Below are positions 61,103-64,000 of a stretch of DNA of 64,000 nucleotides, piece after piece. This stretch comes from Rosellinia necatrix (lineage: Eukaryota > Ascomycota > Sordariomycetes > Xylariales > Xylariaceae). The stretch lies in assembly GCA_021209875.1 (NCBI GenBank), contig JAGYVD010000002.1:1550001-1614000 (forward strand), in the 5' to 3' direction. Under the pieces are notes generated by a model. That model saw only the letters and a program-made list of their open reading frames with translations. It was not told the origin of the DNA and ran no database searches. Position 1 is the first letter of the stretch, and each line of letters begins with the position of its first letter. The translations under genes were made by a program, and so were the position numbers.

Positions 61103-61240
61103 CACGCGCACACACACTCACACACATATACACACACATATACACACACACATACACACACAGGCACAGACACAGACACACAGGCACAGACACACAGGCA
61201 CAGACACACGGACACACACGCGCGCGCGCACACGCACACA
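61103..61240. repeat. AC-rich compound satellite (CACA, CATA, CAGACA)
   Basis: About 140 bases of AC dinucleotides mixed with ATACAC, AGACAC and GGCACAGACACA units. It creates repeat-encoded open frames (Thr-His on plus, Val-Cys on minus) that are not genes. Confidence 0.9.
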
Positions 61241-63702
61241 CTCACGTTCTCAAACTCACATGCACACGCTCAATGCAACTTCACACGGGGCTTGGGATGC
61301 CATCCCGAGGTTGCATATGATAGGTTACATCTCCGGCCGAAGAGCAGACGCGAGGGTAGTGCAGATCCCTAAGGCTGAGAATAAATTGTACGCCGAGTTG
61401 TTGAAATTGCACAGCAAGAACAGGTATGCATGCATACGTGCATGCATACAGATACGCATTTTCATGCCTTTCTTCTGCTATTCTCAGAGATGTCGGTTAA
61501 CAAGGCGAGGTAAGGCCGGGAAGGGGGGAGGGGGGAGCTGCCGTCCCCATTTCAACCTCCTCTTGTCATCGGAGGAGCATTATATTATTGGCTGCTTCAA
61601 ACTGTCCTGGTCGGTCGCATTATTTCCAATCAGCCATACCAACAGCTGGTCCGTACCCAGCAACCCATCCATCTTATTGACAAACAGAGGTCTACTGACA
61701 GCGGGCGGCCCCATGCTCATTCTTGTTGGTTCGCGCCGGCTTCTCCCTCGTTGTGTTGGAGATCGCTCTCATACGTGGCCGACTCTATGGACCATGGGTT
61801 CGTTTGTGCAAATGTGGCGGGCTTGGCGGCAGACCCGAATATTGGGCGCGGCCACCATCGCTCCTTGGTGTGACCACGCCCATGGGGAGAATAGGTCGAC
61901 TACTAGTACCTACAGTGTTCTTCTTGAAAGTGGCGTGAGGTTCAGATGACATACAGGGTAAGGCACGTTATGGATGTCTGCCCGTGATGGTGTCGGTAAG
62001 TGATCAGACTAAATTCCTTCCCAACATGTTCTTTCGCCTCCGCTGTCCTATTATTAGAAACACGACCAAACCATGTATCTATCATGTACCCGTTTATGCT
62101 GTAGCCCTCCCCGTTGCCAAGTCTAGCTGAGCATGCTACCGCCTCTCAACCACGGTATTGCTAGCTCCGCCGGCAATCAACCGTATCCCCCGGCTTGAAG
62201 ATTTGGCTATCATATCGAATAGGCGGCGGTCGCTGATAAAGAAACATCTTACGTACGCCGGTGGACGCCGTTTTTGGTGGCATTCTGTATTATATCGGGA
62301 GGGGGGAAGGGAGGGTGCCTGGCATACTGGTATAGATAAAATAAACAGTGGGAAACTTTTATGGCTGCAGCCGAGTCTGCCGCTGTTGTTCCTAATACGT
62401 CGACCTGCCTTGAGCCTACCAACTTCTTCACTGCCTTTATAGGTTAGATGGGCATCGAGACGGGGGATGACGTGAGGCCAAGCCAGACCCTGTTCCGCCA
62501 CTGACACGGAACGGATCAAGACGACTTTTGGTCCCATTATGATCCAGAGAAAAGACCCAACCCAATAAAGAATCTGTTGTTCGTGTTATGATTCGCTGTC
62601 ATATATCTGTCACTAACCAATATTTCATTCTGGCCGCCCGGATAAGCATAACCGGGCGTTTGCCCTGAAGACTGGGCGTGATATGAAATCGGGATTTGGA
62701 AAAGGGGAAGAAAAGCAAGCAAATGTAGCCTACGTGGAAGATTAGCACACTTAATACCCATAAAGCTACTACACGATGGCGCCATTTCTCTCTGGAGCCA
62801 TAAATTGCTATCTATGCACTTCCTTCCTACGGCCTAGAGCAACTGGCCGGCTACGGACAAAATTGAAGATTGGCCCATACTGGCCCTTCCATTCTAAGAC
62901 CGTGTAGGTTAGCCACGAGCAATATTGATTGGGGGTAAGACATTGAATGTAATAGTAGGCATAGGTTATTTTCGCCGACAGCAACCCTTTCATTATATGG
63001 GTAGGATCGTAGTCTAGCATGGCACCGGAAAGCTCGGGATACATTTTTAGGCATGGTTGCTTTATTCGGTGTCGAGATAACATGTATATATGTCCTCATC
63101 ACGTGTGAAAGATCCGATTTCCGCAGAGTGCCACGATGTAAGAGATAACACCATTCCCTCTACAGAAGCATTATCCCCAAAGAATCACTTATCGCGAATA
63201 GGCCGCGGCCATTAGGCCAACCTGAACCATAGCATTCCACCATGGCCTCCCGGAAAGGGAAATACTTGCTCGCTCTGGCAAGTAATAGCCGTACGAGAGG
63301 GTAGGACTCCTTACCTTGCCGGCAGTTGTTGCTACCTACCTAGATAGTAAAGCGCTCGGCGTTCGAATCAGGCAACTCAACCAACACCAGGTACCTAACC
63401 ACACCCGAAAAATCGCCACCGGAGCAATGAAAGGCTGGGAGGACACAAATATATGCCTCGTAAAGCGTTATGAAATTCCCATGGGTTTACGTGGTGTTAC
63501 CAGGAAGCAAACGCCCCTTTTCGAGAACTGGAACACGACATCCCGTTTTATTTGATACGTCTGCCTAGACGCCATCGAATTCCAATTGATGGAAACGGGG
63601 ATCGACGATGCGAGCGAAATTTGTGCTCACAAAACGTGGGGGTTGGTCGAGGAGGTTGGGTGGCTTAACAATAATACAAACCTGACCCGAGAGGCCAAGG
63701 GG

Positions 63703-63719
63703 AAAAAAAAAAAAAAAAA
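63703..63719. repeat. A17 homopolymer
   Basis: A run of 17 A in the gene-free right end, followed by AAAACAAAAC units. Confidence 0.9.
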
Positions 63720-64000
63720 CATAACAAAACAAAACCCAAAAAATTGCATGATATAGGTAGGGGGCGATGAATAATAAACAATCGTGCGGCCCCCAAGCCC
63801 CAAGACAGAACCGACCAACACCGGTACGCTACACCGCGACGGAAAGCCGTTTGCCTGCCATCCATCCATCCATGAATGACTCAAGGGCTTTTCCTTTGGT
63901 GTCCCCCTTCCCCCTCCCCTTTGTGGACGAAGGGGGCATTCCTTCGACCGATCCTGCAGGTACCGAGCGTGCGGAGGCGAACGAGGCGTCCCCCGTGCTA

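Larger units (their letters stand above)
59049..64000. other. 5 kb gene-free right end
   Basis: This begins with the 3' flank of the AT-hook gene, including GGTGGTT repeats at 59303-59328. It continues with an AC-rich tract at 61103-61240 and A-runs near 63703-63719. Open frames such as 60912-61949 (345 codons from a GTG) run through the AC tract and have no domain. No tRNA or other RNA gene was recognised. A gene could begin beyond position 64000. Confidence 0.6.

Noticed and set aside
60912..61949. 345-codon open frame on the plus strand
   Set aside because: It starts with GTG, runs through the AC-rich satellite (Thr-His repeats) and has no domain or codon signature of a gene.
63340..63385. 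tRNA-like B box GTTCGAATC
   Set aside because: The flanking bases do not form a T-arm stem and no A box, anticodon arm or acceptor stem fits.

Overview
The window looks like a nuclear contig from a filamentous ascomycete (Pezizomycotina, probably Sordariomycetes). The reasons are short 50-80 nt introns with GTRNGT donors and CTAAC-type branch sites, fungal gene families (DUF7729, Set2 with WW and SRI domains, Bre1, a GABA transaminase of the GatA/Uga1 type), good Kozak contexts, and long intergenic tracts full of simple repeats. No prophage, CRISPR, rRNA or tRNA was recognised, and no intact transposon. The species cannot be named from the sequence.

Thirteen protein-coding genes are supported. 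From left to right: a short-chain dehydrogenase (+, 1264-2157); the GPI ethanolamine-phosphate transferase Gpi13/PIG-O (+, 2633-5836); a DUF7729 predicted cell-surface protein (-, 6979-8546); a full-length ABCB-type ABC transporter (-, 13899-18205); a SARAF-like ER membrane protein (+, 21950-23008); the H2B ubiquitin ligase Bre1 (-, 23402-26031); the TFIIIB subunit Bdp1 (+, 27794-29890); Rad23 (-, 30988-32853); a four-TM fungal membrane protein (-, 34435-35823); a small Asn/Gly-rich secreted protein (+, 44775-45788); GABA transaminase (+, 47030-48635); the H3K36 methyltransferase Set2 (-, 50029-52901); and an AT-hook protein (+, 57945-59048). Exon structures were worked out by hand from splice signals and reading-frame continuity.

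The genes do not form a biosynthetic cluster. Several are housekeeping factors for chromatin and transcription (Bre1, Bdp1, Set2, probably the AT-hook protein) or proteostasis and DNA repair (Rad23). Others serve the secretory pathway and cell surface (Gpi13, SARAF-like, DUF7729). Bre1 and Bdp1 are divergent and share a 1.8 kb upstream region. SARAF/Bre1 and Bdp1/Rad23 are convergent pairs.

Roughly half the window is intergenic, with large gene-free tracts at 8.5-13.9, 18.2-21.9, 35.8-44.8, 52.9-57.9 and 59.0-64.0 kb. These tracts are rich in two dispersed short motifs (TACCTA/TAGGTA and TAGTGTAG/CTACACTA) and in microsatellites. The points most worth a second look are a GC-AG intron in RAD23, a 12-bp tandem array at 56.5 kb whose only variable base is a wobble position of a small signal-peptide-like ORF, an in-frame intron-like segment in BRE1, the dispersed motifs, and unexplained protein-like open segments at 41.3-44.1 kb. 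I saw no clear evidence of an entirely new system.
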